Source: Taishania sp964580465
GTDB lineage: Bacteria; Bacteroidota; Bacteroidia; Flavobacteriales_D; Crocinitomicaceae
NCBI GenBank assembly: GCA_964580465.1
Contig: CAZOKJ010000009.1
Coordinates: 11,872-75,871 of the forward strand
Direction of reading: 5' to 3'
Length of the DNA: 64,000 nucleotides
Shown piece after piece: positions 34,052 through 42,976 of this stretch; position 1 is the stretch's first letter, and each line of letters starts with the position of its first letter. The notes under the pieces were generated by a model that was given only the letters and a program-made list of their open reading frames with translations, was not told where the DNA came from and searched no databases. The translations under genes and the position numbers were made by a program.

Positions 34052-34828
34052 ATGATTATTTATAAAACAGCGGAAGAAATTGCTATTATGCGTGAAGCAG
34101 CGCAGGTGGTAAGCAGAACTTTGGGTAAAGTAGCCGAAATGATTCGTCCTGGAATTACAGGAACTGAATTGGATAAAATGGCAGAAGAATATATTCTTTC
34201 TCAAAATGCGATTCCAGGTTTTAAAGGATTGTATGGTTGTCCAAGTACTTTGTTGATTTCTATTAATGAACAGGTTGTTCATGGTTTGCCAACGGACAGA
34301 AAAATCGAGGAAGGTGATATTGTTTCCGTAGATTGTGGCGCGATTTATAAAGGATTTTATGGAGATCATGCCTACACTTTTGCAATAGGCGATGTTTCAG
34401 AAGAAAAAAAACAATTGTTAAAAGTGACGGAAGAATGTCTTTATCTAGGTATTGATCAAGCTAGAGCAGGAAATCGCATCGAGGATATCGGTTGGGCTAT
34501 TCAAACACATGCTGAAAAACATGGATATGGTGTGGTTCGCGATTTGGTTGGACATGGTCTCGGTCGTAAAATGCACGAAGATCCACAGGTACCCAATTAT
34601 GGTCGTCGTGGTAAGGGGAAAAAAATACAAAATGGTTTAACAATAGCTATTGAACCAATGATTAATATTGGAACTGAACGTGTTGAATTATTGGAAGATC
34701 AATGGACTATTGCAACAGCTGATGGTAAGCCAAGTGCACATTTTGAGCATGATATTGCAGTTGTTGATGGTGAACCAGTAATTCTTTCAACGTTTGATTA
34801 TATTTTAGAAGCATTGGATAAAAAATAA
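34052..34828 (+). CDS. map: Type I methionine aminopeptidase
   Basis: 258 residues from the ATG at 34052 (MIIYKTAEEIAIM); an in-frame ATG at 34031 would add seven basic residues, but the promoter box at 34013-34020 leaves almost no leader for it. It removes the N-terminal Met from nascent proteins. Metal ligands sit in VSVDCGAIYKGFYGDHAYTF (two Asp), GHGLGRKMHEDPQVPNYG (His), IAIEPMI (Glu) and AHFEHDIAV (Glu). Normal length. Its stop codon overlaps the next ATG (TAATG). Confidence 0.94.
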   Translation: MIIYKTAEEIAIMREAAQVVSRTLGKVAEMIRPGITGTELDKMAEEYILSQNAIPGFKGLYGCPSTLLISINEQVVHGLPTDRKIEEGDIVSVDCGAIYKGFYGDHAYTFAIGDVSEEKKQLLKVTEECLYLGIDQARAGNRIEDIGWAIQTHAEKHGYGVVRDLVGHGLGRKMHEDPQVPNYGRRGKGKKIQNGLTIAIEPMINIGTERVELLEDQWTIATADGKPSAHFEHDIAVVDGEPVILSTFDYILEALDKK

Positions 34829-35400
34829 TGACTTCAAGCTTTAAAACTATTTCCATCATTGTATTGTCATACTTTTTGTTTGGCCTATTCAATTTGATTC
34901 AGTTTTCACAGTTTGTTGTGCCTGTTTTTCACCACGAAGTTGTAGCTTTCGCTCTGATTCTTATCGTATCAATTCAACAATACACACATTTCAATAGAGC
35001 AACTATTTTATTGTTACTCTATGCGTTTCTTTCGCTTTTACCGCATCCTTTTTTATGGGAAATGCTATTGCCTGAAGATTTACTACATCCCCTTTCAGAA
35101 AGTGTATGGCTAGATATTAGTAAGATAATGGCTTTTTTAAGCTTGTCTTCATTCTTTGTTCTTATAGCTTATGATAAGGAGCGAAATGTATTGAAATTAG
35201 AATGGCTAGTTATGACTTTACTATCTCTTATTTTGTTGATTAACAAAAGCCTTTGGTTTCATTCATTTCTTTTCGCAATGGCAGGATTAACTTCTTTGTA
35301 CGCTATAAAACGCCGAAGAGAAGAAGATAATTACATTTACAATTTATTAATAGGCTTAAGTCTGATTTACTTAATCAACTGGATTGTTTTGCTTTTCTAA
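34828..35400 (+). CDS. Polytopic membrane protein, unknown function
   Basis: 190 residues with about six membrane helices and few charged residues. No family recognised. It is translationally coupled to map (TAATG overlap). Its last 30 bp overlap, tail to tail, the end of the tatA-like gene on the other strand. Confidence 0.6.
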   Translation: MTSSFKTISIIVLSYFLFGLFNLIQFSQFVVPVFHHEVVAFALILIVSIQQYTHFNRATILLLLYAFLSLLPHPFLWEMLLPEDLLHPLSESVWLDISKIMAFLSLSSFFVLIAYDKERNVLKLEWLVMTLLSLILLINKSLWFHSFLFAMAGLTSLYAIKRRREEDNYIYNLLIGLSLIYLINWIVLLF

Positions 35401-35808
35401 TGGTTGATTTTCATCATTACTAGTTGATTTCGTTGTTTCAGCAATGATGTCATTAGTTGTGTTGTCACTTTCTTCTTGAGTTGGAACTTCTGGTGGAGTC
35501 ATATTGTTAGGTCTAGGCGGATTGTAATGAATGGATCTGTCTAAATCATTCATTGCTTGATCTAACGGTCGAGTGATTTCTTCTTCTGTTTCACGAAATA
35601 AAGGTTGTAAGTTCAAATCTTTTTTATAATCACCAGTTGTCTTTTTTATTTCAGATTTTATTTCGTCAGAAGCATGCTGAATTTCACGTATTGTTTTTCC
35701 AAGGGTGCGCGCAATTCCTGGGATGCTTTTCGATCCAAAAAAGATAAGAATAAATAGAAGTATTAACATTACTTCAGATGCTGCTACGTCATTGAGAAAT
35801 AAATACAC
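35371..35808 (-). CDS. Twin-arginine translocation protein TatA/TatB-like
   Basis: 145 residues. One N-terminal membrane helix (SEVMLILLFILIFF), then the hinge GSKSIPGIARTLGK and an amphipathic helix (REIQHASDEIKSEIKK), followed by a polar tail rich in Pro, Asn and Thr. This is the TatA/E layout; the first 12 residues are longer than usual. It forms the pore or receptor part of the Tat system that exports folded proteins. tatC is not in the window. The palindrome array lies upstream of its promoter. Confidence 0.8.
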   Translation of the reverse strand: MYLFLNDVAASEVMLILLFILIFFGSKSIPGIARTLGKTIREIQHASDEIKSEIKKTTGDYKKDLNLQPLFRETEEEITRPLDQAMNDLDRSIHYNPPRPNNMTPPEVPTQEESDNTTNDIIAETTKSTSNDENQPLEKQNNPVD

Positions 35809-35880
35809 GATGCTTTTTTTTACAAATATACGATTTATTTAAGAGACAGGTTTAAATTATTAACGTATTTTTTATTTGTT

Positions 35881-36380
35881 ATATCGGTATATGGCGATAT
35901 GCTGATTTGGTTTGTTTTCAGATATCGGTATATGGCGATATGCTGATCTGGTTTGTTTTCAGATATCGGTATATGGCGATATGCTGATTTGGTTTGTTTT
36001 CGGATATCGGTATATGGCGATATGCCNNNNNNNNNNNNNNNNNNNNNNNNNNNNNNNNNNNNNNNNNNNNNNNNNNNNNNNNNNNNNNNNNNNNNNNNNN
36101 NNNNNNNNNNNNNNNNNNNNNNNNNNTATGGCGATATGCTGATTTGGTTTGTTTTCGGATATCGGTATATGGCGATATGCCAATTTGATTTGTTTCGGAT
36201 ATCGGTATATGACGATATGCCGGTTTAGTTTGTTTTTGGATATCGGTATATGGCGATATACCAATTTGATTTGTTTCGGATATCGGTATATGGCGATATG
36301 CCAATTTGATTTGTTTTTGGATATCGGTATATGGCGATATACCAATTTGATTTGTTTCGGATATCGGTATATGGCGATAT
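35881..36380. repeat. 40/41-bp tandem array of a palindrome variant
   Basis: Units start with ATATCGGTATATGGCGATAT at 35881, 35922, 35963, 36004, (gap), 36159, 36199, 36240, 36280, 36321 and 36361; a partial unit starts at 36127. Spacing is 41, or 41 alternating with 40 in the later part. Spacers are T/G-rich (GATTTGGTTTG or AATTTGATTTG). The right arm is GCGATAT instead of CCGATAT, so units are less symmetric than separate copies. One unit (36199) has GACGATAT. The array lies between a terminator and the tatA-like gene. It is open in several frames but is not a gene. Confidence 0.93.
36027..36126. other. 100-N assembly gap inside the palindrome array
   Basis: Exactly 100 N. Bases 35972-36026 equal 36127-36181 (55 bp). 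The array is longer than the assembler could resolve, so the copy number is unknown. Confidence 0.9.
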
Positions 36381-36383
36381 GCC

Positions 36384-36418
36384 TATAAAAAAAAGAGAGG
36401 TTGCCTTTCGACAACCTC
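36384..36418 (-). terminator. Terminator of the dipeptidyl peptidase III gene
   Basis: On the minus strand GAGGTTG (36418-36412), loop TCGAAAGG, CAACCTC (36403-36397), then a T run to 36384. Confidence 0.85.
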
Positions 36419-36428
36419 TATAACTCAT

Positions 36429-38459
36429 TTATTTCAAAAAGCTATGCTCCTTTCCATATTCCAGCATCTGCTCTACAAAATTCTTATCATAAGATATTTT
36501 AACGTCAATAATTTCCCCTTTCTTATCCTTTATTGGAACTAAAGTAGGGTTAACAAATCCTTTGTAAGGAGCGATGTTTAATGGTTTAACTCTTTCCAAT
36601 ACTTCTTTGTGTAAGGCATAGTCCACCTTCACGCCATAAGTGTCAACCAATAACTGACCTGCTTTAAAATCACCTTCTGATTTGATGCGTTGAATTTCAC
36701 GTAATAATTCCCCAAAAAGCGTGCGCAACTTGTCATAGTTGTTGACAACAAAATAGGTTTTATTATTCTTAACTATTTTTTCAATTACGTTGTCTTTTTT
36801 ACCTTTTTCAAATACCCATTGAGCAACAAGTTGACGGTTTTGCATGTGCTCTTCTTGAATGTTTTGACCAAGCTCCAAACGCAATAACTGCGTCATCATC
36901 CCATTTCTGATATAACCATCGTATTCAGCTTTGGCAACATCAAGAGATGGAATCAAGCCCAAGTCAACCATTTTTTTATCCATGATAAAGTACAATCCAA
37001 CTAAGTCTGCACGTGCTTCTTCAAGGGTGCTCGCGTATTGTTTTAAGGTCTCAGAAGGTTGACCAACACCAGGATTTAACTGACCTGAAGCGTGACCTAT
37101 AACCTCATGCAATGCAGTGTGTAATTTTCCGCCTAAGTAAGCATGATTTTCAGCAAGTTTTCTTTCTGATTCTGAGTAAGCAAATTCGTTAATCAATCCT
37201 GCACCTCCCGCTTTATCATAAGCTTCAATTAAGTTGCCTAAACTTACAGATTTGGAACCATGTTCTTCTCTAATCCAGTTATTGTTAGGAAGATTAACAC
37301 CGATTGGTGTAGAAGGTGAGGCGTCTCCAGATTCACTTGCTACTTGAACAACTTTGTAAGATACTCCTTTTACCTCCTTTTTCTTATGTTGAGGGAACAA
37401 TGGAGAGTTATCTTCAAACCATTGTGCATTTTCAGCTAAAGCTTTCATTTGTTTTGACGCTTCAAAATCGGTTATTTGCACAATTGTTTCGTAATTCGCC
37501 TTGATCCCTAATGCATCACCATAAACTTCAATAAATCCATTAATCCAGTCAATGTCACCATGTGTTGATTTTGCCCATAAAACATTGTAATCATCCCAAG
37601 TTTTTAAATCTCCTGTTTTGTAAAACTCAATCAATTTTTCCAACGCATGTTTTTGGTCTGCATTTTCTGCCACTGTGGTTGCTTTTTCCAACCAATACAC
37701 AATTTGTTCGATGGCCTTGGAGTATTTTCCACCAACTTTCCAAAATTCTTCCACCAATTTTCCGTCTTTCAACACTAATGTTGAGTTCAAACCGTGTTCT
37801 ACAGGACGTTTAGGATCGACATTTGTTTTAGCTTTGTAGAATGCTTCCACCATTTGTTGCGTAACTCCCTCTCCGTAAAATCCATTTCCAGAAGCTAAAA
37901 TAATATCATTTTTAGGATCTTTTAATTTGCGGAATGGGGCACGATTTGGATTGAAAATAAAATCAATATCATCATCGTTTAATGAATAATTGACTGCTTT
38001 TAACAAGGAGTTGAAATAGTCTTTGCTAAATTTTGGAATAAATTTCTCCATTCCATAGTGATGATGAACACCATTAGCAAACCAAACTTGTTTCGCATAG
38101 GTTTCAAATTTTGTCCACTCATCGCCGCTACGATCACCTTTATAATTTTCAAAAATTGTTTCTAACGCTCTTCTAATAGAAAGGTTGTGAGGGTTATTTT
38201 GATCCCAATTAATATCTCTACCAGCTAATCCGGCTTGTGACAAATAGTAAACTAATTTTTTTTGGTCCAATGTCAACTTGTCAAAATCTTTGATCTCATA
38301 GCGTAACACTTCAATATCAGCGAAACGGTCAACTTTGATTTCTCCCATGGAAACGATAGCTGTCTCTTCATTTGCATCAGCAGGTGATGTTTTTGAAGCA
38401 CAACTAGCAAGGTTTAATGCGATAGTAAATAAAGCTATAGGTACGATTGTTCTTTTCAT
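36429..38459 (-). CDS. Dipeptidyl peptidase III-like M49 metallopeptidase, lipoprotein
   Basis: 676 residues. A lipoprotein signal (IALFTIALNLASC) precedes a mature domain with the M49 zinc motifs HEVIGHASGQLNPG (HExxGH, about 450) and EEARADLVGLYF (the EExRAE/D ligand, about 485). M49 enzymes remove dipeptides from the N terminus of oligopeptides. Lipidation places this one in the periplasm or on the outer membrane, where it could feed the POT importers nearby. That link is inference from function, not from an operon. The palindrome array begins just past its terminator. Confidence 0.9.
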   Translation of the reverse strand: MKRTIVPIALFTIALNLASCASKTSPADANEETAIVSMGEIKVDRFADIEVLRYEIKDFDKLTLDQKKLVYYLSQAGLAGRDINWDQNNPHNLSIRRALETIFENYKGDRSGDEWTKFETYAKQVWFANGVHHHYGMEKFIPKFSKDYFNSLLKAVNYSLNDDDIDFIFNPNRAPFRKLKDPKNDIILASGNGFYGEGVTQQMVEAFYKAKTNVDPKRPVEHGLNSTLVLKDGKLVEEFWKVGGKYSKAIEQIVYWLEKATTVAENADQKHALEKLIEFYKTGDLKTWDDYNVLWAKSTHGDIDWINGFIEVYGDALGIKANYETIVQITDFEASKQMKALAENAQWFEDNSPLFPQHKKKEVKGVSYKVVQVASESGDASPSTPIGVNLPNNNWIREEHGSKSVSLGNLIEAYDKAGGAGLINEFAYSESERKLAENHAYLGGKLHTALHEVIGHASGQLNPGVGQPSETLKQYASTLEEARADLVGLYFIMDKKMVDLGLIPSLDVAKAEYDGYIRNGMMTQLLRLELGQNIQEEHMQNRQLVAQWVFEKGKKDNVIEKIVKNNKTYFVVNNYDKLRTLFGELLREIQRIKSEGDFKAGQLLVDTYGVKVDYALHKEVLERVKPLNIAPYKGFVNPTLVPIKDKKGEIIDVKISYDKNFVEQMLEYGKEHSFLK

Positions 38460-38642
38460 AGTAAAAATATTTGAAGCGTAAAGTTAAAAAAATGACAATA
38501 TATTTTTACTTTTTTAACGAAAATATAATTTTACTTTGATTACTTGTCTTTTTGTAAGTTAAATAGATTGTTTTTTAGACTCTTTAATAGAGTATTTATC
38601 AGAAATAGATTTTTCTAATTAATCTTGACTTTCGGTTTTATT

Positions 38643-38679
38643 AAAAAAAAAAGGAGGAATTTTTTAAAAATTCCTCCCT
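38643..38679 (-). terminator. Terminator of the rhodanese gene
   Basis: On the minus strand GGAGGAAT / ATTCCTCC stem followed by a run of ten T. Confidence 0.85.
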
Positions 38680-38709
38680 TCTTGTTTCTTAGTTAACAAT
38701 CTACACTGA

Positions 38710-38967
38710 TTATTGGTTGATCTTAAAGTTAACATCTAACCAAGAACCTCCATTCTCACACTCCAATCCTTGTTGACTAAAGTAAGCAGTAGCTTGACCA
38801 CTTCTACCACCACTAGCGCAGCAGAAAATGATTGGTTTTTGCATGTCGTTTAATTCGTCTGCACGATCAACAATTTCTTGTAAAGGGATATTTATAGAAC
38901 CTGCAACGTGTCCACCCATAAACTCTTCCCTTGTGCGAACATCAACTACTGTAAATTCGTTTGCCAT
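38710..38967 (-). CDS. Single-domain rhodanese-like protein
   Basis: 85 residues. FTVVDVRTREEFMGGHVAGSINIPL is the rhodanese N-terminal segment, and IIFCCASGGRSGQA (about 46-59) carries the active-site Cys. Such proteins move sulfane sulfur to cyanide or thiol acceptors; the physiological donor is unknown. Slightly shorter than most single-domain rhodaneses, but both conserved ends are present. It stands alone with its own terminator. Confidence 0.85.
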   Translation of the reverse strand: MANEFTVVDVRTREEFMGGHVAGSINIPLQEIVDRADELNDMQKPIIFCCASGGRSGQATAYFSQQGLECENGGSWLDVNFKINQ

Positions 38968-39184
38968 TTTTTCTAAAATTAATAGTTTCTAAATCTTTTA
39001 ACGTTTAAATCTGGTACAAAAATACAACCTCAATATCGATTTGTCTGTAGCAAATGTTACATTGAAGAAAAAAAGTTAATAAAATTGAAAGAAACGTTTA
39101 AAAAGAATTAAGATTGAACAAAAAAAATAGTCTCACGGGCTATTCTCTAAGTTTATATAGTTGCACTTGTTTTTAATATTGAAA

Positions 39185-40009
39185 TCAAGGAGTATAAGAA
39201 ATTCCGATGATGTAATAACGTCCGTTTCTTATTGAAACATCAAATCCAACAAAGGATCTTTCTACGTTGTATTCGCAATCAGAAATTTGAAATTCCCATG
39301 GATAATTTAAATCACCACTTCCTTCAAAAGCGTATTCATCTTTTAATTCTTGATAACTCTTAACAGTGGCATTGATGAAATCGTTTTTCATTGTTTTTGG
39401 GCCAAACATGAATCGTAGTTTTTCAAGTAAGTTGTCACTCTTTTTAATGGAAAAATCGGGTTGAAAGTTATATGTTTGGAGCGGAGCGTCAATAAATGGT
39501 TGATAGAAATAGGTGCTCAACTTGTTGAAATCATTATTTTTCAACGCTTGTTTTGCTTCTTTTACCATTTCTTTTGCTCCCTATGATAGTGGAGAATAGT
39601 TTAAGTTGTTTTCAACCCAATTAATGGAACCGTTTGTCATGAATTTTAACGTGAAGTTGTTTGCTTTTAAAGAGTTTCCTTCTAATTTAGAAGTGTAGGA
39701 CTTTAATTCTTTTCCTTCAGAAGATAAAAGGTAACAAGTGTACGTTTTTTGTGCTTTGTTTTTGAGTTGAACATAAATTGTATTGTTTTCATTGTTGCCA
39801 TTGGTTATAGTCCATGCTCCAGCAAAAGAAATTTTCGCAATGTCGTTTTCTTCTTGTAAATTTTCAATGTCATCAATTGAGATTTTGTTTTCGTTTGAGT
39901 TATTGGCCTCAATAGTAGTATTATCTTCTGTTCAAATTTCATTGTTTGATTTTTGAGAACATGAAATGAGTAAGATAATAGAAGTAAGTAAAAGTAAAGT
40001 TTTTTTCAT
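39185..40009 (-). pseudogene. Lipoprotein gene with two in-frame stop codons
   Basis: One frame of 275 codons runs from the ATG at 40009 (MKKTLLLLTSIILLISC, a lipoprotein signal) to the stop at 39185. It is interrupted by TGA at 39934-39932 (codon 26) and by TAG at 39583-39581, with no frameshift between them. The last part can start again at an ATG (39568; MVKEAKQALKNNDFNKL). The intact part has a DUF4878-like or NTF2-like look (ALKNNDFNKLSTYFYQPF). Either a decaying gene or base errors; the uninterrupted frame on both sides suggests recent loss. Confidence 0.75.
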
Positions 40010-40213
40010 TTTTATGATTTTTTTTCCTAAGATAAAAATAAAAAAGTCTATAACATTGCATATTTTAATGAACTCAAGTTAAAATTTAATAAATTAGGTG
40101 TGTTTTTTCATAAACAACCAAAATTAGCACAGACTTTTATCTAAAAACATTAAAAAAAAGTGAGTTTTTAAACTTTCATGTAATTGAATACTATTTTACA
40201 TGGAATTTTCAAT

Positions 40214-40221
40214 TAAATTTG
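40214..40221 (+). promoter_or_regulatory. Candidate -7 box of alaS
   Basis: TAAATTTG, 26 bp before the alaS ATG. The upstream -33 box is not clear. Confidence 0.4.
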
Positions 40222-40247
40222 CGCCTTAAATTATTTAAAATTAGAAG

Positions 40248-42863
40248 ATGATAACGGTATCGGAAATTCGTTCGCAGTTTTTGAGTTTTTTTGAGTCTAA
40301 AGGACATAAAATTGTTCCTTCTGCTCCAATGGTGGTGAAAAATGATCCAACCTTGATGTTTACAAACGCAGGGATGAATCAGTTTAAAGATTTTATTCTT
40401 GGGAATGCTGTTCCTGAAAATAGAAGAGTCGCCAATTCTCAAAAATGTTTGCGTGTTTCTGGTAAACATAATGACCTTGAAGAAGTTGGTGTGGATACCT
40501 ACCACCATACGATGTTTGAAATGTTGGGTAACTGGTCGTTTGGTGACTATTTCAAAGAAGATGCAATTGCATGGGCTTGGGAATTGTTGACAGATGTATA
40601 TCAATTGCCAAAAGATCGCTTATATGTAACTGTCTTTGAAGGGGATGAAAAAGATGGAGTACCAATGGATGCTGAAAGTGTTGCTATATGGAAGAAATTC
40701 ATTGCTGAAGACCGTATCATTATGGCGTCTAAAAAAGATAATTTCTGGGAAATGGGAGATACAGGGCCATGTGGACCTTGTACTGAAATACACGTAGATT
40801 TACGTCCTGAGTCTGAACGTCAAAAAGTAGATGGTAAATCTCTAGTAAATGAAGATCATCCTCAAGTAATTGAGATTTGGAACAACGTATTTATGGAGTT
40901 TAACCGTATGTCTAATGGTTCTTTGGTGCCGCTTCCAGAACAACACGTGGATACTGGTATGGGATTAGAACGTTTGGCTGTTGCTTTACAAGGAAAAACA
41001 TCTAACTATGATACGGATCTTTTCCAGTCATTAATCCATAAAATGGAAAGTGTTTCTGGAATGAAATATGGACAAACAGAAACCGTTGATATTGCTTTGC
41101 GTGTTGTTTCAGACCACGTTCGCGCGATTGCGTTCTCTATTACAGATGGTCAATTGCCTTCGAATACCGGAGCAGGATATGTGATTCGTCGCATTTTACG
41201 TCGTGCTGTGCGTTATGGATACCAAACATTGAACTTAAAAGAACCATTTTTATGTGAATTGTCACAAACTTTAGCAGAACAAATGGGTGGAGCTTTCCCT
41301 GAATTGAATGCTCAAAAAGAATTGGTTTACAAAGTTATTAAAGAAGAAGAATTGAGCTTCTTTAGAACTTTAGAACAAGGAATCAAACGTATTGATTCTT
41401 TGATGACAGCTACAAAAAATGCTGGAAAATCAACAATTTCTGGCGAGGATGCTTTTGAACTATACGATACTTACGGGTTCCCACTTGATTTGACTTCATT
41501 GATTGCTCGCGAGAATGACCTGTCAATTGATGAGAAAGCTTTTGAAGTGGAATTAAATAAACAAAAAGATCGTTCACGCGCAGCAACAGCTATTGAAACA
41601 GATGACTGGGTGATTTTACGTGAAGACAATGTGGAAGAATTTATCGGGTATGACAACATAACAGCAACTGTTTCTTTAGTTAAATACCGTAAAGTTATTC
41701 AAAAACAAAAAGAATTTTTCCAATTAGTGTTTAACTTGACACCATTCTATCCAGAAGGTGGGGGACAAGTGGGAGATAAAGGTTACATCGAAGCAAACGG
41801 AGAAAAAACGTTTATTTTTGACACGAAAAAAGAAAATAACTTAATTGTTCATTTGGCTGAAAAGTTACCAACTAATGTTAGCGCTGAATTTCAAGCAGTT
41901 GTAGATGTAAAAAAACGTTTCTTGTCAATGTGTCACCACTCTGCTACTCACTTGTTGCATCACGCATTGAGAACAGTTTTAGGAACACATGTTGAACAAA
42001 AAGGTTCTTTGGTAAATCCAGATTATTTGCGTTTTGACTTCTCTCATTTTTCTAAAGTAACTGATGAAGAATTAGCACAAGTAGAAGCATTGGTTATTCA
42101 AAATATCCGTAAGAATTTTGCTTTGGAAGAGTTTAGAAATACACCAATGGAAAAAGCAAAAGAAATGGGAGCAATGGCCTTGTTTGGCGAAAAATATGGC
42201 GACGCTGTTCGTGTGATTAAATTTGGTAACTCAGTTGAATTATGTGGTGGAACACATGTTTCTTCTACAGGACAAATTGGTTTATTCAAAATTATAACAG
42301 AAACAGCTGTTGCGGCAGGTGTTAGACGTATTGAAGCAATTACATCTTCAGTGGCTGAAAATTACTATAAAGAGCGTTCTGAAACATTGAGTAATGTTGC
42401 TTTGCAGTTGAAAAATCCGAAAGATATTGTGAAAGCTGTAAGCGATTTACAGACTAAGAATAATGAGCTTCAAAAAGAAATTGAAAGCTTGTTGAAAGAA
42501 CGTGCAATGGGAGTTAAACAAAATTTGAAAAATCAAATTGCAACTGTTAATGGCGTTCGATTCTTAGGCGAAGTAATTACAATGGATGCTGGCTCAGTAA
42601 AGGATATTTTGTTCCAATTAAAAGGAGAAAACGAAAGCTTCTTAGGTGTAATTGGTAGCGAACAAGATGGAAAATGTGCATTGAGCATCATTATAACAGA
42701 TGACTTAATTCAATCCAAAGGATTAAATGCTGGTGCGCTTATTAAAGAAACGGCAAGCTTCATTCAAGGTGGAGGAGGTGGACAACCTTTCTTTGCGACT
42801 GCTGGTGGTAAAAATCCTGCAGGATTGAAACAGGCTATTGAACACATCAAAGCGAAATTGTAA
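40248..42863 (+). CDS. alaS: Alanyl-tRNA synthetase
   Basis: 871 residues, full length. It charges tRNA-Ala. The class II catalytic core (SKGHKIVPSAPMVVKNDPTL near 16, FTNAGMNQFKD, TYHHTMFEMLGNWSFG near 86, GMGLERLA near 240) is followed by the editing domain. The editing motif HHSATHLLHHALR (about 564) and the ELCGGTHVSSTG zinc segment (about 663) are intact, so mischarged Ser/Gly can be removed. A C-terminal oligomerisation domain ends with IQGGGGGQPFFATAGGKN. Confidence 0.97.
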   Translation: MITVSEIRSQFLSFFESKGHKIVPSAPMVVKNDPTLMFTNAGMNQFKDFILGNAVPENRRVANSQKCLRVSGKHNDLEEVGVDTYHHTMFEMLGNWSFGDYFKEDAIAWAWELLTDVYQLPKDRLYVTVFEGDEKDGVPMDAESVAIWKKFIAEDRIIMASKKDNFWEMGDTGPCGPCTEIHVDLRPESERQKVDGKSLVNEDHPQVIEIWNNVFMEFNRMSNGSLVPLPEQHVDTGMGLERLAVALQGKTSNYDTDLFQSLIHKMESVSGMKYGQTETVDIALRVVSDHVRAIAFSITDGQLPSNTGAGYVIRRILRRAVRYGYQTLNLKEPFLCELSQTLAEQMGGAFPELNAQKELVYKVIKEEELSFFRTLEQGIKRIDSLMTATKNAGKSTISGEDAFELYDTYGFPLDLTSLIARENDLSIDEKAFEVELNKQKDRSRAATAIETDDWVILREDNVEEFIGYDNITATVSLVKYRKVIQKQKEFFQLVFNLTPFYPEGGGQVGDKGYIEANGEKTFIFDTKKENNLIVHLAEKLPTNVSAEFQAVVDVKKRFLSMCHHSATHLLHHALRTVLGTHVEQKGSLVNPDYLRFDFSHFSKVTDEELAQVEALVIQNIRKNFALEEFRNTPMEKAKEMGAMALFGEKYGDAVRVIKFGNSVELCGGTHVSSTGQIGLFKIITETAVAAGVRRIEAITSSVAENYYKERSETLSNVALQLKNPKDIVKAVSDLQTKNNELQKEIESLLKERAMGVKQNLKNQIATVNGVRFLGEVITMDAGSVKDILFQLKGENESFLGVIGSEQDGKCALSIIITDDLIQSKGLNAGALIKETASFIQGGGGGQPFFATAGGKNPAGLKQAIEHIKAKL

Positions 42864-42894
42864 GGATGAAGCCAAAAAAACAAAATAATTGATG

Positions 42895-42925
42895 AAAAAT
42901 CCCGATAATCTGTCAGGATTTTTTT
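42895..42925 (+). terminator. Terminator of alaS
   Basis: AAAAATCC / GGATTTTT stem with a 13-nt loop, followed by more T, 31 bp after the alaS stop. Confidence 0.65.
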
Positions 42926-42976
42926 GTATGCTTGCATAATTTTTTTTAACTTCGTAAAAATTAAAATGAAGCACCT

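Noticed and set aside
35881..36380. CRISPR array
   Set aside because: Spacers are nearly identical to each other (20-21 bp, T/G-rich) and no cas gene is near, so it is a tandem repeat.
35912..36428. Several open frames on both strands across the 36 kb array (peptides such as IGIYRYP)
   Set aside because: They exist because the repeat has no stop codon in any frame; they cross an N run and have no start signals or family similarity.
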